A DNA stretch of 32,910 bases from Candidatus Aenigmatarchaeota archaeon. GTDB lineage: Archaea > Aenigmatarchaeota > Aenigmatarchaeia > QMZP01 > QMZT01. The notes under the pieces are model-generated. The model saw only the letters and a program-made list of their open reading frames with translations. It was not told the origin of the DNA and did not search any database. The stretch lies in the NCBI GenBank assembly GCA_021162425.1, contig JAGGYQ010000013.1, forward strand, positions 1 through 32,910. Direction: 5' to 3'. The stretch's first letter is position 1. Each line of letters begins with the position of its first letter. Shown here piece by piece: positions 1 through 8,898 of this stretch. The position numbers were made by a program, and so were the translations under genes.

Positions 1-104
1 CCCTTATTCCCTTATGGCTCGGAAGGGTTGATAAGGGCGGGCGTGGCGCCCTTATTCCCTTATGGCTCGGAAGGGTTGATAAGGGAGGGGAAGGCTCCCT
101 TATG
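1..104 (+). repeat. Two tandem ~48-nt units (1-48, 49-96) plus the start of a third, inside the putative tRNA intron
   Basis: cccttattcccttatggctcggaagggttgataaggg occurs at 1-37 and 49-85; hairpin-forming linkers follow each copy. Confidence 0.85.
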
Positions 105-125
105 TTGGAAATCCCAGCGGCCCCA
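1..125 (+). tRNA. 3' portion of an intron-containing tRNA (isotype undetermined); exon 3' end = U60 + CCCAG + CGGCCCC + A at 112-125, intron = 1-111 and extending upstream of the window
   Basis: The sequence ...GTTGGAAAT CCCAG CGGCCCC A has the same layout as the 3' end of tRNA-Val(CAC) (...GTTGGAAAT CCCTC CTGGCCC A, - strand 10155-10174), and positions 33-115 are identical to - strand 10247-10165. The 5' half lies outside the window. Confidence 0.6.
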
Positions 126-161
126 TTCTCTTTTTTATTCTTCCTAAACGAAAAATAGTTT

Positions 162-566
162 ATGAAAGCTCAAGCTGCTTTTGAATATATGGTCATAGCC
201 ATTTTCATTTTAGGTTTCCTTACACCGATATGGATCTACGCATCCCAAGTTAAGACCCAGACAAACGACGACTTCATCCTTTCATATGCAAAAAATGCTG
301 TTTCACAGATAGCAAAATACGCCGATATGGTATATTCTCAACGAAGCAGTGCGAAGGTTAAGATAGGTGTTTATATTCCAAGCAACGTTCAATACACAAA
401 CATAACGGACCATCTAATAAACATAAGAGTTCTTTCGAGTTCAGGACCAGTTGACATCTTTGAAAATTCGATAGCCAAACTTAACGGAACTTTACCTTCT
501 GATGAAGGCTTTTACTGGGTCCTGATAAAGGCAGAAGGAGATTATGTTAACATAACACTGGCGTGA
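162..566 (+). CDS. Class III signal peptide / type IV pilin-like protein
   Basis: N-terminus MKAQAAFEYMVIAIFILGFLTPIWIYA: QxxxE-type motif followed by a hydrophobic helix. Confidence 0.7.
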   Translation: MKAQAAFEYMVIAIFILGFLTPIWIYASQVKTQTNDDFILSYAKNAVSQIAKYADMVYSQRSSAKVKIGVYIPSNVQYTNITDHLINIRVLSSSGPVDIFENSIAKLNGTLPSDEGFYWVLIKAEGDYVNITLA

Positions 567-570
567 TTCC

Positions 571-954
571 ATGAAGGCGCAACTTGCGGTAGAATTCATA
601 TTAATCTTTGCAATTTTCCTCGCAGCGCTAACAATCATAGCGTTGTCATTGCTGAATAAGGCGGTTGATATAAGTCGTTCCACAATAGAAAGAGAAGCGA
701 ATACTCTCCTATCTAAGGTGGCAAACACAATAAACACAGTCTTTCTGGAAGGAGACGGATTTGCTATAAACTTGACACTTCCAGAAAAAATCAAAGGCTT
801 TGACTACAATATCAGCATAGAAAATCAGAGTATATGGCTCACAATGAATCAGCGCAGTTACCACAAAAGACTGCTAACGAACAATGTCACAGGTGAGTTA
901 AAGAAGGGGGAAAATTTGTTAAAAAATGTAAACGGCGGTATTGTGATAAAATGA
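571..954 (+). CDS. Class III signal peptide / type IV pilin-like protein
   Basis: MKAQLAVEFILIFAIFLAALTIIALS; same architecture as the preceding ORF, 4-nt gap. Confidence 0.7.
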   Translation: MKAQLAVEFILIFAIFLAALTIIALSLLNKAVDISRSTIEREANTLLSKVANTINTVFLEGDGFAINLTLPEKIKGFDYNISIENQSIWLTMNQRSYHKRLLTNNVTGELKKGENLLKNVNGGIVIK

Positions 955-1427
955 AAAAAGCCCAGGTATGGTCTCTTGATTTCATAACATCTGTGGTTTT
1001 ATTCACACTCGTAATTGCCATGTTTTTCTTTGCATGGACATACGTAAACACCCAAAGTGAGCAGCAAAGATTTTTCAATGATATAGAAAAGGCAGCATTA
1101 TCTGTTTCAGATGCGCTCGTGAGAACAAAGGGCATGCCTGAATTTTGGAACCCTGACAATGTGAAAATCATAGGGCTTGCAGCTGACGAAAATGTTCTAA
1201 ATTCGACAAAAGTAGGATATTTTTTTGAAATGGGAAACGCAGATTACAACAGAACAAAAGTCCTGCTTGTGGGAACCTATGACTTCTTTTTTGAGATAAA
1301 AGACCTTAATGGGACATCCTACGGGAAAATAGGCACAAAACCGAAGGAAAGGATCACGGTGCCTGTGACAAGATATTGCATTTTGGATAATAGAATTGTT
1401 AAAGTAGAATTTGCGTTGATAGCCTAA
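951..1427 (+). CDS. Pilin-like membrane-anchored protein
   Basis: MKKAQVWSLDFITSVVLFTLVIAMFFFAW; overlaps the previous stop (ATGA). Confidence 0.65.
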   Translation: MKKAQVWSLDFITSVVLFTLVIAMFFFAWTYVNTQSEQQRFFNDIEKAALSVSDALVRTKGMPEFWNPDNVKIIGLAADENVLNSTKVGYFFEMGNADYNRTKVLLVGTYDFFFEIKDLNGTSYGKIGTKPKERITVPVTRYCILDNRIVKVEFALIA

Positions 1428-1687
1428 ATATTAAGTTCAAGCATCTTGTATTTTATTTTCAGTTTATAGCCCATTCTCTTTAATGTCTCTATAACACCTA
1501 CTTCGTATGGCCCTTCGCCGTTTAAAAACTCTTTAATACCAAGTTCAATAGCAACAATAGGATGTATTATATCAATAACTATGGTCTTGCCCTCGATTTT
1601 AATTTCAGCTGCGGGAGACTTGCCCAAAAAAACCATGAAGTGAAGCCTCCCCACGAGCGATGTGAGAATATCCGTGAAAAAGCCCAT
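1424..1687 (-). CDS. Hypothetical small protein
   Basis: ORF of 87 aa with plausible composition, paired with the next - strand ORF. Confidence 0.55.
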   Translation of the reverse strand: MGFFTDILTSLVGRLHFMVFLGKSPAAEIKIEGKTIVIDIIHPIVAIELGIKEFLNGEGPYEVGVIETLKRMGYKLKIKYKMLELNI

Positions 1688-1696
1688 AGCGATCTT

Positions 1697-1891
1697 TTAT
1701 TTTTCTTTCTTTGCAAACGGCGCGATTGTTATATCTATTTTGCCATCAACCTTTAGCGCGACGTCCCCGATTTTGAACTCGACGCCATCGAGATTTATCT
1801 TTGTTTTGGCTTCCCTGCCCTGCAGGAGTTGCAAAATTTTGGCTATCAGCTCATCTTTGTTTTGAATCATTTCCTCAAACACACCCATCAT
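1697..1891 (-). CDS. Hypothetical small protein
   Basis: 64 aa ORF, amphipathic N-terminus then beta-rich region. Confidence 0.5.
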   Translation of the reverse strand: MMGVFEEMIQNKDELIAKILQLLQGREAKTKINLDGVEFKIGDVALKVDGKIDITIAPFAKKEK

Positions 1892-1986
1892 ACCACCTCA
1901 TCGTTTTTTATAAATAATTTGTTTGTTTGCCTTATTAACCTAATGGGCGTCAAATCTATAAATTAGAATAAAACAAACTAATTATT

Positions 1987-3285
1987 ATGGTTGAAAAGAT
2001 TATTGTCGGCAAGGATTGGAAAGACCTGAGGAAATTCGGGGATAAGGGGACAGCATTCATAGGCAAGCACGTCGTCGGTAAAGGCGAGGAAGCCCATTTG
2101 ACAAATCCTGTTCTTATGGATGTTTCAAGACCGCATGTGATTTTGTTGTGTGGTAAAAGGGGAACTGGCAAGTCATATTCAGGTGGCGTAATAGCAGAAG
2201 AGATTTCAAGACTCCCGAGCGATATAAAAAAGAACATATCTGTTCTGATGGTTGACACAATGGGCATATACTGGTCGATGAAGATGCCGAATGAAAAAGA
2301 TGCAGAGCTTCTGAAAAAATGGGGTCTGAAGCCCCAGGGTCTAAAAAGTGCAAGGATATTCGTTCCGAAAGGGTATTTCGATGAATACAAACAATCTGGA
2401 ATAGATGTCGATTTCCCTTTCACCATCTCTGTTGGCGAGCTTACAGCAGAGGACTGGATAGTAACCTTTGGGTTTTCCATGATAGACGACCAAGGCATAC
2501 TTATAGAGAAAGCCATCGAGAAGGTGCGAAAAGAAAAAGGAAACACATACTCTATAGATGACATCATAGGTGTAATCGAAGGGGACGATGAGACGGAGAA
2601 AAGGGTAAAATATGCTGTTATAAATCGTTTCAGGGCAGCGAAAAGCTGGGGCATATTTGAAAAAGAGGGAACAAGAACAGAAGAGCTTCTGTCGCCGGGT
2701 GTTATTACTATATTAGATGTTTCCCATTACATGCGTGTTTCCGAGTCGTGGTCAATACGCTCCATGGTTGTTGGCCTGCTCGGGAGAAAAATATTCACCG
2801 AGCGACTTAAAGCAAGAAAAATAGAGGAATACAGCCAAATCACGGGTCAGGCGAAAAAAACTGTTCCTATGGTATGGATAATGATAGATGAAGCGCATCA
2901 ATTCATACCAAACAAGGGATTCACAGCTGCAACAGGACCTTTGCTCACAGCAATAAAAGAAGGAAGAGAACCAGGTATATCCATGCTTTTGATAACACAG
3001 AGACCTGATAAACTCCATGAAGATGCCCTTTCTCAGGCAGACCTTATAATTTCCCATAGGTTAACCTCTCGCGCAGACATAGAGGCGTTGCGTTCGATTA
3101 TGCAGACATACATGCTTGAAGACATACAAGAATATCTGGCTAACTTGCCAAAAACAAAGGGTTCAGCCATCTTGCTGGACGATAACTCCGAACGCATATA
3201 TCAGATACAGGTAAGACCAAGGTTTTCGTGGCACGCTGGCGGCTCACCTATAATAATAAAGAAGAAATCACTTCTGAAAGAATAG
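1987..3285 (+). CDS. HerA/DUF87-type P-loop ATPase
   Basis: Walker A GKRGTGKS, Walker B MVWIMIDEAHQF, LLITQRPDKL motif typical of HerA-like ATPases. Confidence 0.85.
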   Translation: MVEKIIVGKDWKDLRKFGDKGTAFIGKHVVGKGEEAHLTNPVLMDVSRPHVILLCGKRGTGKSYSGGVIAEEISRLPSDIKKNISVLMVDTMGIYWSMKMPNEKDAELLKKWGLKPQGLKSARIFVPKGYFDEYKQSGIDVDFPFTISVGELTAEDWIVTFGFSMIDDQGILIEKAIEKVRKEKGNTYSIDDIIGVIEGDDETEKRVKYAVINRFRAAKSWGIFEKEGTRTEELLSPGVITILDVSHYMRVSESWSIRSMVVGLLGRKIFTERLKARKIEEYSQITGQAKKTVPMVWIMIDEAHQFIPNKGFTAATGPLLTAIKEGREPGISMLLITQRPDKLHEDALSQADLIISHRLTSRADIEALRSIMQTYMLEDIQEYLANLPKTKGSAILLDDNSERIYQIQVRPRFSWHAGGSPIIIKKKSLLKE

Positions 3286-3289
3286 GGCT

Positions 3290-4540
3290 CTACCGTTTGA
3301 TTTTCCCTCTAATTTTTACGATCTTTATCCATTTCAGCCCTTCGTTTTTGTTGGCATCTTTAACTACTAGCTTGAAATTTTTGAGTCTTATGATGTCACC
3401 TTTTTTTGCTGGTTTACCGAGCAGCTTAGTTATGAGCTCACCAATGGTTTTAAGACCACCCTTATATTTCAGACCTGTCAGTTTTTCAACATCTTCCAGC
3501 GACGTGTCTGGTTTCACCATCATCGTCCTTTTATCAAGAATTCGTATGTTTGTTTTGCTTATATCACTTTCATCGTATATCTCACCGACAATCTCTTCCA
3601 GCAAATCTTCGAGTGTGACGAGACCTTTCACTTTTCCTTTTCTGTCTTTTACAATAGCTATATGTGTCCCGCTTTCCCTGAATTCGTCCAGCAAAAGGTC
3701 CAGATTCTTGTTTTCAGGGATGAACATTACAGGCGAGGATATGGTTGACACATGAATGTCATGCTGCCCTTTTTTCAGATATTTTAGGACATCTTTCACA
3801 TGCAGAATGCCTATGATATTGTCCAGCCCGCCTTTGTATATGGGTATTCTTGAGTATTTCGATTTTATAATCTCTGGCAACGCTTCCATGAGTTTGGCGT
3901 CATATCTGACTGCAATGATGTCCTTTCTCGGTGTCATGACCTCGGAGACTGTTGTATCGCCGAATTCGAATATGTTGTGTATCATCTCCTCTTCGTCCCT
4001 CTCGATTATCCCGGCTTCAACACCCATGCTTAAAGCAGCTTTTATTTCATCTTCACTTATCTTTCGCTCCTTTTTCCTGCGTTCGAACAGGTCAAGCAGT
4101 ATTAAACTTAACTTCTCTATGAATATCACCACAGGGTAAAGCAGCTTCATCAAAATATAGAGCGGTGTCGCAAAAAACAGGGACATTCTCTCCGCGTTTT
4201 GATAACAGAAAGACTTCGGGAATATCTCACCGAAAACCAGAATGAAAAATGTCATTATTCCTGTTGCGAGACCAATGCCCAGCGAACCAAACATATTTGT
4301 GAAGACAATAGTTGCGAAAGACGCGGCTGAAATATTGACAAGATTGTTTCCTATGAGGATTGTTATGAGGAGTTTATGTGGGTTTTCCTTTATTTTTTTG
4401 AGTGTTTTTGCCCCTCTTTTTCTCTGTCTTATGAGTTTCTTCACTTTTATATCACTCAGCGAAAAAAGTGCGATTTCCGAACCTGAGAATAGGGCGGAAA
4501 GCAGTATGAGAATCACAAGGACGACAGTCTCGACAAGCAT
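3290..4540 (-). CDS. CNNM/CorC (HlyC) family protein: DUF21 membrane domain, two CBS domains, CorC_HlyC domain
   Basis: SALFSGSEIALFSLS, GIIERDEEEMIHNIFEFGDTTVSEVMTPRKDI, VTLEDLLEEIVGEI motifs. Confidence 0.9.
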   Translation of the reverse strand: MLVETVVLVILILLSALFSGSEIALFSLSDIKVKKLIRQRKRGAKTLKKIKENPHKLLITILIGNNLVNISAASFATIVFTNMFGSLGIGLATGIMTFFILVFGEIFPKSFCYQNAERMSLFFATPLYILMKLLYPVVIFIEKLSLILLDLFERRKKERKISEDEIKAALSMGVEAGIIERDEEEMIHNIFEFGDTTVSEVMTPRKDIIAVRYDAKLMEALPEIIKSKYSRIPIYKGGLDNIIGILHVKDVLKYLKKGQHDIHVSTISSPVMFIPENKNLDLLLDEFRESGTHIAIVKDRKGKVKGLVTLEDLLEEIVGEIYDESDISKTNIRILDKRTMMVKPDTSLEDVEKLTGLKYKGGLKTIGELITKLLGKPAKKGDIIRLKNFKLVVKDANKNEGLKWIKIVKIRGKIKR

Positions 4541-4562
4541 ACTTAATAATTTGCTCCGATAT

Positions 4563-5324
4563 TTAAATTTCAGGAATAAACTTGTAAAGATGTTTTTTGA
4601 GGTTCACCTTGTTCTTTTTCACGCTTACGCCCTCTTTTTTGAGCATTCTCACTCTTTTTTTCACAGAGATGTTGCCTGTTTTAACCACGAGGCCATCGCT
4701 TCTGACAACCCTGTGAAAAGGTATGCTTTTAAGGTGCGTGCTTCTTGAAAGTATTTTTCCCACAGCCTTGGACGCTTTTGGGTTGCCCAGAATCTTTGCT
4801 ATCTCCGAGTAGGTTGTTACTTTTCCATGAGGAACGTTCCTTATAAGGTTCAGGACTTTTTCTGAAAAGCTCTCACCTGCCTGTGCGTTCAGGCGTTGTA
4901 GCTCCCTTTCTATAAACGTCTTTGATAATCTGTTGACCTTGTTCTCTATTTCTATGAGCTTTTTTGCGATGTCTCTGTAATTCTTATCTATTTTTGTTTC
5001 TATGTCCCTTCTCTTTTTGTTTAGCGTGTAGAATCTGAAGTCTGTTCGCTCTTTGTGTGCATTTGCCATGTTGAACGTCTGTTCGAGTTGTTTTGAAACT
5101 GTGTGCAGCTTTCTGTATAAATCATCCTGATAGTTCAGGGTTTTCCTTCCAAAAACTTCTTGCGATAGTTTGCCTGAACCTATGAGTATCAGAAACACCC
5201 ACAACACGATATGCTCAAATTTTATAGTTGACTGCATCGCGCTGGCAGCGAGAAACACAAGCATAGCTATGAATGTGAGCCAGAATATTTTATCCCAATG
5301 CTTCACCAGATGGATAGAAGCCAT
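4563..5324 (-). CDS. Membrane-anchored coiled-coil protein with C-terminal O6-alkylguanine alkyltransferase-like (ATL) domain; catalytic Cys replaced by Phe
   Basis: Two N-terminal hydrophobic segments, coiled-coil-like middle, then GKVTTYSEIAKILGNPKASKAVGKIL...IPFHRVVRSDG (MGMT family, PCHR -> PFHR). Confidence 0.8.
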   Translation of the reverse strand: MASIHLVKHWDKIFWLTFIAMLVFLAASAMQSTIKFEHIVLWVFLILIGSGKLSQEVFGRKTLNYQDDLYRKLHTVSKQLEQTFNMANAHKERTDFRFYTLNKKRRDIETKIDKNYRDIAKKLIEIENKVNRLSKTFIERELQRLNAQAGESFSEKVLNLIRNVPHGKVTTYSEIAKILGNPKASKAVGKILSRSTHLKSIPFHRVVRSDGLVVKTGNISVKKRVRMLKKEGVSVKKNKVNLKKHLYKFIPEI

Positions 5325-5476
5325 AGTTATTATTTAATGGTAAAGAATTTAAGCTTTTATAGTTAGTAATGAATTTGTCTATCTGTTTGAACCATATATG
5401 AATCGACAAAAAACAGAAAGGCAATCTTTTTAAAAAGATTTGAACATATATGTGTTATTGACGTGGATGTGATATT

Positions 5477-5761
5477 ATGAAATTCCCAAAGACTGTTCGA
5501 ACATATTGCCCCAAATGCAAGAAGCATACTGAGCACGCGGTTAAACAATCGAAAAAGCGTGGGCGCTCGCAGGCTCATCCAAAATCTCAATCCCAGAGAA
5601 GATTCGAGCGAAAGCTAAAGGGATACGGCTCGTTCCCGAGACCGAATCCGAAGGGCGAGGGGAAGCCAACGAAAAAGGTCGACCTTCGCCTGACGTGCAA
5701 AGAATGCGGAAAATCCCACACGAAGAAAGGATTCAGAATAAAGAAATTTGAACTTACATAA
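5477..5761 (+). CDS. rpl44e: Ribosomal protein eL42/L44e
   Basis: [22 protein letters not shown]...[23 protein letters not shown]...[20 protein letters not shown]. Confidence 0.96.
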   Translation: MKFPKTVRTYCPKCKKHTEHAVKQSKKRGRSQAHPKSQSQRRFERKLKGYGSFPRPNPKGEGKPTKKVDLRLTCKECGKSHTKKGFRIKKFELT

Positions 5762-5773
5762 CGGTGATGAGTC

Positions 5774-5941
5774 ATGGCGTCAAAATTCGTAAAGGTTAAG
5801 TGCAAAAAATGCAAAAATGAGCAGATAATATTCGAGAAGGCGTCGCTCGCTGTTAAATGTCTGGTCTGCGGTGAGCTTCTTGCGGAACCGACAGGCGGGA
5901 AGGCTGTGATAAAGGCTGAAATAATAAAAGCGGTTTCCTGA
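5774..5941 (+). CDS. rps27e: Ribosomal protein eS27/S27e (55 aa, absent from the ORF track because of length)
   Basis: Translation MASKFVKVKCKKCKNEQIIFEKASLAVKCLVCGELLAEPTGGKAVIKAEIIKAVS*, two CxxC pairs, between L44e and aIF2alpha. Confidence 0.95.
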   Translation: MASKFVKVKCKKCKNEQIIFEKASLAVKCLVCGELLAEPTGGKAVIKAEIIKAVS

Positions 5942-5960
5942 AGCTCCTATACGTGATTTT

Positions 5961-6713
5961 ATGGTAGAAAAGGGTTTGCCTAAAGTTGGAGAATTAGTTG
6001 TGTGCAAAATAACGCGCATAAATCCGCATTCGGCTACTGCACATCTGATGGAATATGATAAAGAGGGCATGATACATGTTTCCGAGGTCGCCTCCAGATG
6101 GGTAAGGGATATACGCGAGTTCGTGAGAGAGAATCAATACGTTGTGTGCAAAGTGATGAGGGTTGACCACTACCACATATCCCTCTCCCTAAAACGTGTG
6201 CATAAAGAAGAAGCGAACAGAAAGCTGAATGAATACAAAAGGGAGACAAGGTGCAGAAAACTTTTGGAAATGTCAGGGAAGCTTGCTGGGAAGAACGAGA
6301 GGGACATTGAAAAGATGCAGGAGTTTTTGATCGAGGAGTTCGGCTCGATTAGAAAGGTTTTCGATACCGCGTTAAAAAATGCAAATCTTTTGTCAAGAAA
6401 AAATATCCCTAAAGACTGGTGCGACGCGATCGTAGAGGTTGCAAAAAAGAATTACGCAGAGAAGGTGTTTCAGGTTCGGGCTGTCCTGACACTTGTCACA
6501 ACGAAATCTGACGGCGTGAATGTCATAAAGAAATTTTTGCACGGGTTGGAAAAACAGGGGCTTGGCGTCCACTATATCGCTGCGCCAAAATACCTCGTCT
6601 CGCTCACAGGCAAAAATTACAAAGATGTGGAAGCGAAACTGGCTAACGCGTGCGAAAACGTATGCAAGGAGTTCAAAAAAATAGGCGAGGCCGACTTTGA
6701 GCTGAAAGATTAA
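5961..6713 (+). CDS. Translation initiation factor aIF2 subunit alpha
   Basis: S1 domain (GELVVCKITRINPHSATAHLMEYDKEGMIHVSEVASRWVRDIREFV) and downstream aIF2alpha domains. Confidence 0.95.
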   Translation: MVEKGLPKVGELVVCKITRINPHSATAHLMEYDKEGMIHVSEVASRWVRDIREFVRENQYVVCKVMRVDHYHISLSLKRVHKEEANRKLNEYKRETRCRKLLEMSGKLAGKNERDIEKMQEFLIEEFGSIRKVFDTALKNANLLSRKNIPKDWCDAIVEVAKKNYAEKVFQVRAVLTLVTTKSDGVNVIKKFLHGLEKQGLGVHYIAAPKYLVSLTGKNYKDVEAKLANACENVCKEFKKIGEADFELKD

Positions 6714-7162
6714 TGAACATATTCTTTCAATTCTTTAGGTATTTTTATCGCGCTTTCCGGCACTTGGATACATGACGTTGGTTCGATTTTCGATGGATCA
6801 ATTTTTGGGTTGAATGCGGACACAATTTCATCCGATAGACCAAATTCTTTAAGGATTTTGTGATAGCCGATGAGTTCTTCACTCATAATACTACCCACTT
6901 CTACGGTAACTATGTTGTCGTCCTTGTATCGGTCTCTTATTTCTTTTTCGTATCTATTCACCTCACGCTTTACGTATTGTTCGAAATAATCTTTGATGGA
7001 ACGCTTGGATGTATGCGTAACAGTAGCAGGTGAAGATATTTTGTTAAATTTTGTTAAATATTCTGCTATTTTATCACTCTCTGAATAGAGCAATGCTGCC
7101 AGTCCTAGCAGTCCTGCAGCGAGCCACGATACAATTTTCGAGGGTTTTGTATATTTTTTCAT
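6710..7162 (-). CDS. Hypothetical single-pass membrane protein
   Basis: ORF trimmed to the internal ATG (MKKYTKPSKIVSWLAAGLLGLAALLY...); the upstream part of the listed ORF overlaps the neighbouring gene. Confidence 0.55.
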   Translation of the reverse strand: MKKYTKPSKIVSWLAAGLLGLAALLYSESDKIAEYLTKFNKISSPATVTHTSKRSIKDYFEQYVKREVNRYEKEIRDRYKDDNIVTVEVGSIMSEELIGYHKILKEFGLSDEIVSAFNPKIDPSKIEPTSCIQVPESAIKIPKELKEYVH

Positions 7163-7212
7163 TTTTTCACTATCTTTAAGTGGTGATTTATATTTATAAA
7201 TCTTTCGCCTGC

Positions 7213-7812
7213 CTAAAACACATGGATTACGAGGGGAAGGGTTGGTCCCCAGTTTGTTGTCGCCTCGTTGCATTCGTCGAAATCTATGTCTTTGCAAGCC
7301 ACGACATTGTACATGTATGTGCCCTCGACCGCGTCTTGTGGTATTTCTATAGTTATTTGGGACAGCCCCACGAATGTGTAGTTGACTTCAACAGGCTCTT
7401 TCAGTTGATGTATGAAGTTAAGCATATCAGCTTTAAGTCTTTTACATTCCACAAAATGTAGACATTGGTATGCCGAGTAAACATCGAAATCAGCGGCAAA
7501 GGGTATAACTTTCGACACGAATTTATGCGCTTGCCCGTCCTCGTCCACATTGTTGAACACAGCGTAGACAATGGCCCGCTTTCCTCTCTTGACCCATATA
7601 TTGCTTTCTTTGTAAAGCTCAAAGACGAAGTCTTTCTTGATGTTCATGTGGGCTGGGTGTGTCGAGTTTTCAAATGATATGTTTTGGGACATGTTTGACT
7701 GCTTTGATGTTGATGTGATGCACCCGCTCGATGTTACTACTGCTACAATAAGCGCGAACAGAATCCATGTGGCGGCAATTCTCGTATATGTCATATAATA
7801 TATATGTCCCAT
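7213..7812 (-). CDS. Hypothetical lipoprotein (start may be the internal Met at 7794)
   Basis: Signal peptide with lipobox-like ...VAVVTSSGC followed by Ser/Thr/Asn-rich linker. Confidence 0.65.
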   Translation of the reverse strand: MGHIYYMTYTRIAATWILFALIVAVVTSSGCITSTSKQSNMSQNISFENSTHPAHMNIKKDFVFELYKESNIWVKRGKRAIVYAVFNNVDEDGQAHKFVSKVIPFAADFDVYSAYQCLHFVECKRLKADMLNFIHQLKEPVEVNYTFVGLSQITIEIPQDAVEGTYMYNVVACKDIDFDECNEATTNWGPTLPLVIHVF

Positions 7813-7902
7813 TGGTATAAATTACGAATTCACGGCAATTTTCTGCGGTCTATGCCCGCGGGGATAAGTTTATAAATAACCGTTTTTAATATTTAATCAC
7901 TT

Positions 7903-8238
7903 ATGAGTAGTAAATTATATAGAGACGGGAGACTGGGAAAACTCGCCGAAGAACTAGCCTTGAAAATTATGGTAGAACTTGGTTACAATGCGCGGATGGC
8001 TACGAAGGAGGAAGACTACAGCGGAAAGACAGATATAGTGGTCAAGAAAAATGGTAAGGAACACCGAATCCAAGTTTCGCTTCATGGCAAATCAAAACGC
8101 GAGAGGGAACGTCTGGAAAAGCGTGGTGTTTATCATGTTGCTTTGGACGGTAGCGGTGAGTTGTTTAAAACACGAGAATTTCCGTTACCCAGAATAACGA
8201 AAAATATACAACGTCAACTCGCAGAATATGGGTTGTGA
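7903..8238 (+). CDS. Putative PD-(D/E)XK-like nuclease-fold protein
   Basis: GRLGKLAEELALKIMVELGYNARMATKEEDYSGKTDIVVKKNGKEHRIQVSLHGKSKRER: layout of a restriction-endonuclease-like core, with Q where the second acidic residue is usual. Confidence 0.5.
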   Translation: MSSKLYRDGRLGKLAEELALKIMVELGYNARMATKEEDYSGKTDIVVKKNGKEHRIQVSLHGKSKRERERLEKRGVYHVALDGSGELFKTREFPLPRITKNIQRQLAEYGL

Positions 8239-8241
8239 GAC

Positions 8242-8820
8242 TCACGAAAACACGAGCGCCACGATTCCGAATATTAATGAAGAAATCCATATTCTCTTAT
8301 TCCATCGGAAAACCTTCAACCCATCAAGCGGTCCAAACGGTATGAGGTTGAAAACAGCAAGCCACGCATTCACGGTTGAGATGAACCTGAAAATGCCCAC
8401 GCCTGTCAGGTGAAATAGCAATATGCTCATATACGAAACAGATAGGTTGAATACAACACCCGCTACTCCTATCTTCCCTATTTCATTCATTGTCGGTTTT
8501 TTGAATACCCAATATGAAGAAAAGACAACAGCGCCCGGAGCCGCAAATACGAACGCTCCACCCGAAACTATTGCAAAAATAAACGCGAGCAACAAACCTT
8601 CTGTCCACATCTTGTATGCAGAGTAATAACCAAGCCTTCTCGCGACAAATCTATGCGAAAGCTCATGCCCGATGAAGGCAACACCCACGCCAAGAAGAGA
8701 GTATAAGAAAAACACAGGGTTAAAAAATACGTCAGGATACGCAAAGACAAAACTCAAAACTAACACGGATATGGTTATTTCTTTTATTTCCCGCTTGCTG
8801 AAGTCCCATGGGCTTAACAT
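8242..8820 (-). CDS. Site-2 protease-like (M50) membrane metalloprotease
   Basis: GHELSHRFVARRLGY (HExxH) and NLIPFGPLDG motif in a multi-TM protein. Confidence 0.85.
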   Translation of the reverse strand: MLSPWDFSKREIKEITISVLVLSFVFAYPDVFFNPVFFLYSLLGVGVAFIGHELSHRFVARRLGYYSAYKMWTEGLLLAFIFAIVSGGAFVFAAPGAVVFSSYWVFKKPTMNEIGKIGVAGVVFNLSVSYMSILLFHLTGVGIFRFISTVNAWLAVFNLIPFGPLDGLKVFRWNKRIWISSLIFGIVALVFS

Positions 8821-8898
8821 ACTAATCTATAGGGGGTTTCCTGTATTTAATTGTTTCTTGCATAAGGTTCCTTTCTATTTCTTTTTGCCTTCGGGGAG

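Noticed and set aside
1-104. CRISPR-like array from the repeated ~48-nt units
   Set aside because: Units are contiguous with no unique spacers, and they end at a tRNA 3' exon; a structured intron explains them better.
3228-4139. + strand ORFs opposite the CNNM/CorC gene
   Set aside because: Antisense shadow ORFs; the - strand ORF has clear domain motifs.
6714-6760. Missing nop10 downstream of aIF2alpha
   Set aside because: Gene order varies between archaeal lineages; absence from this position alone is not informative.
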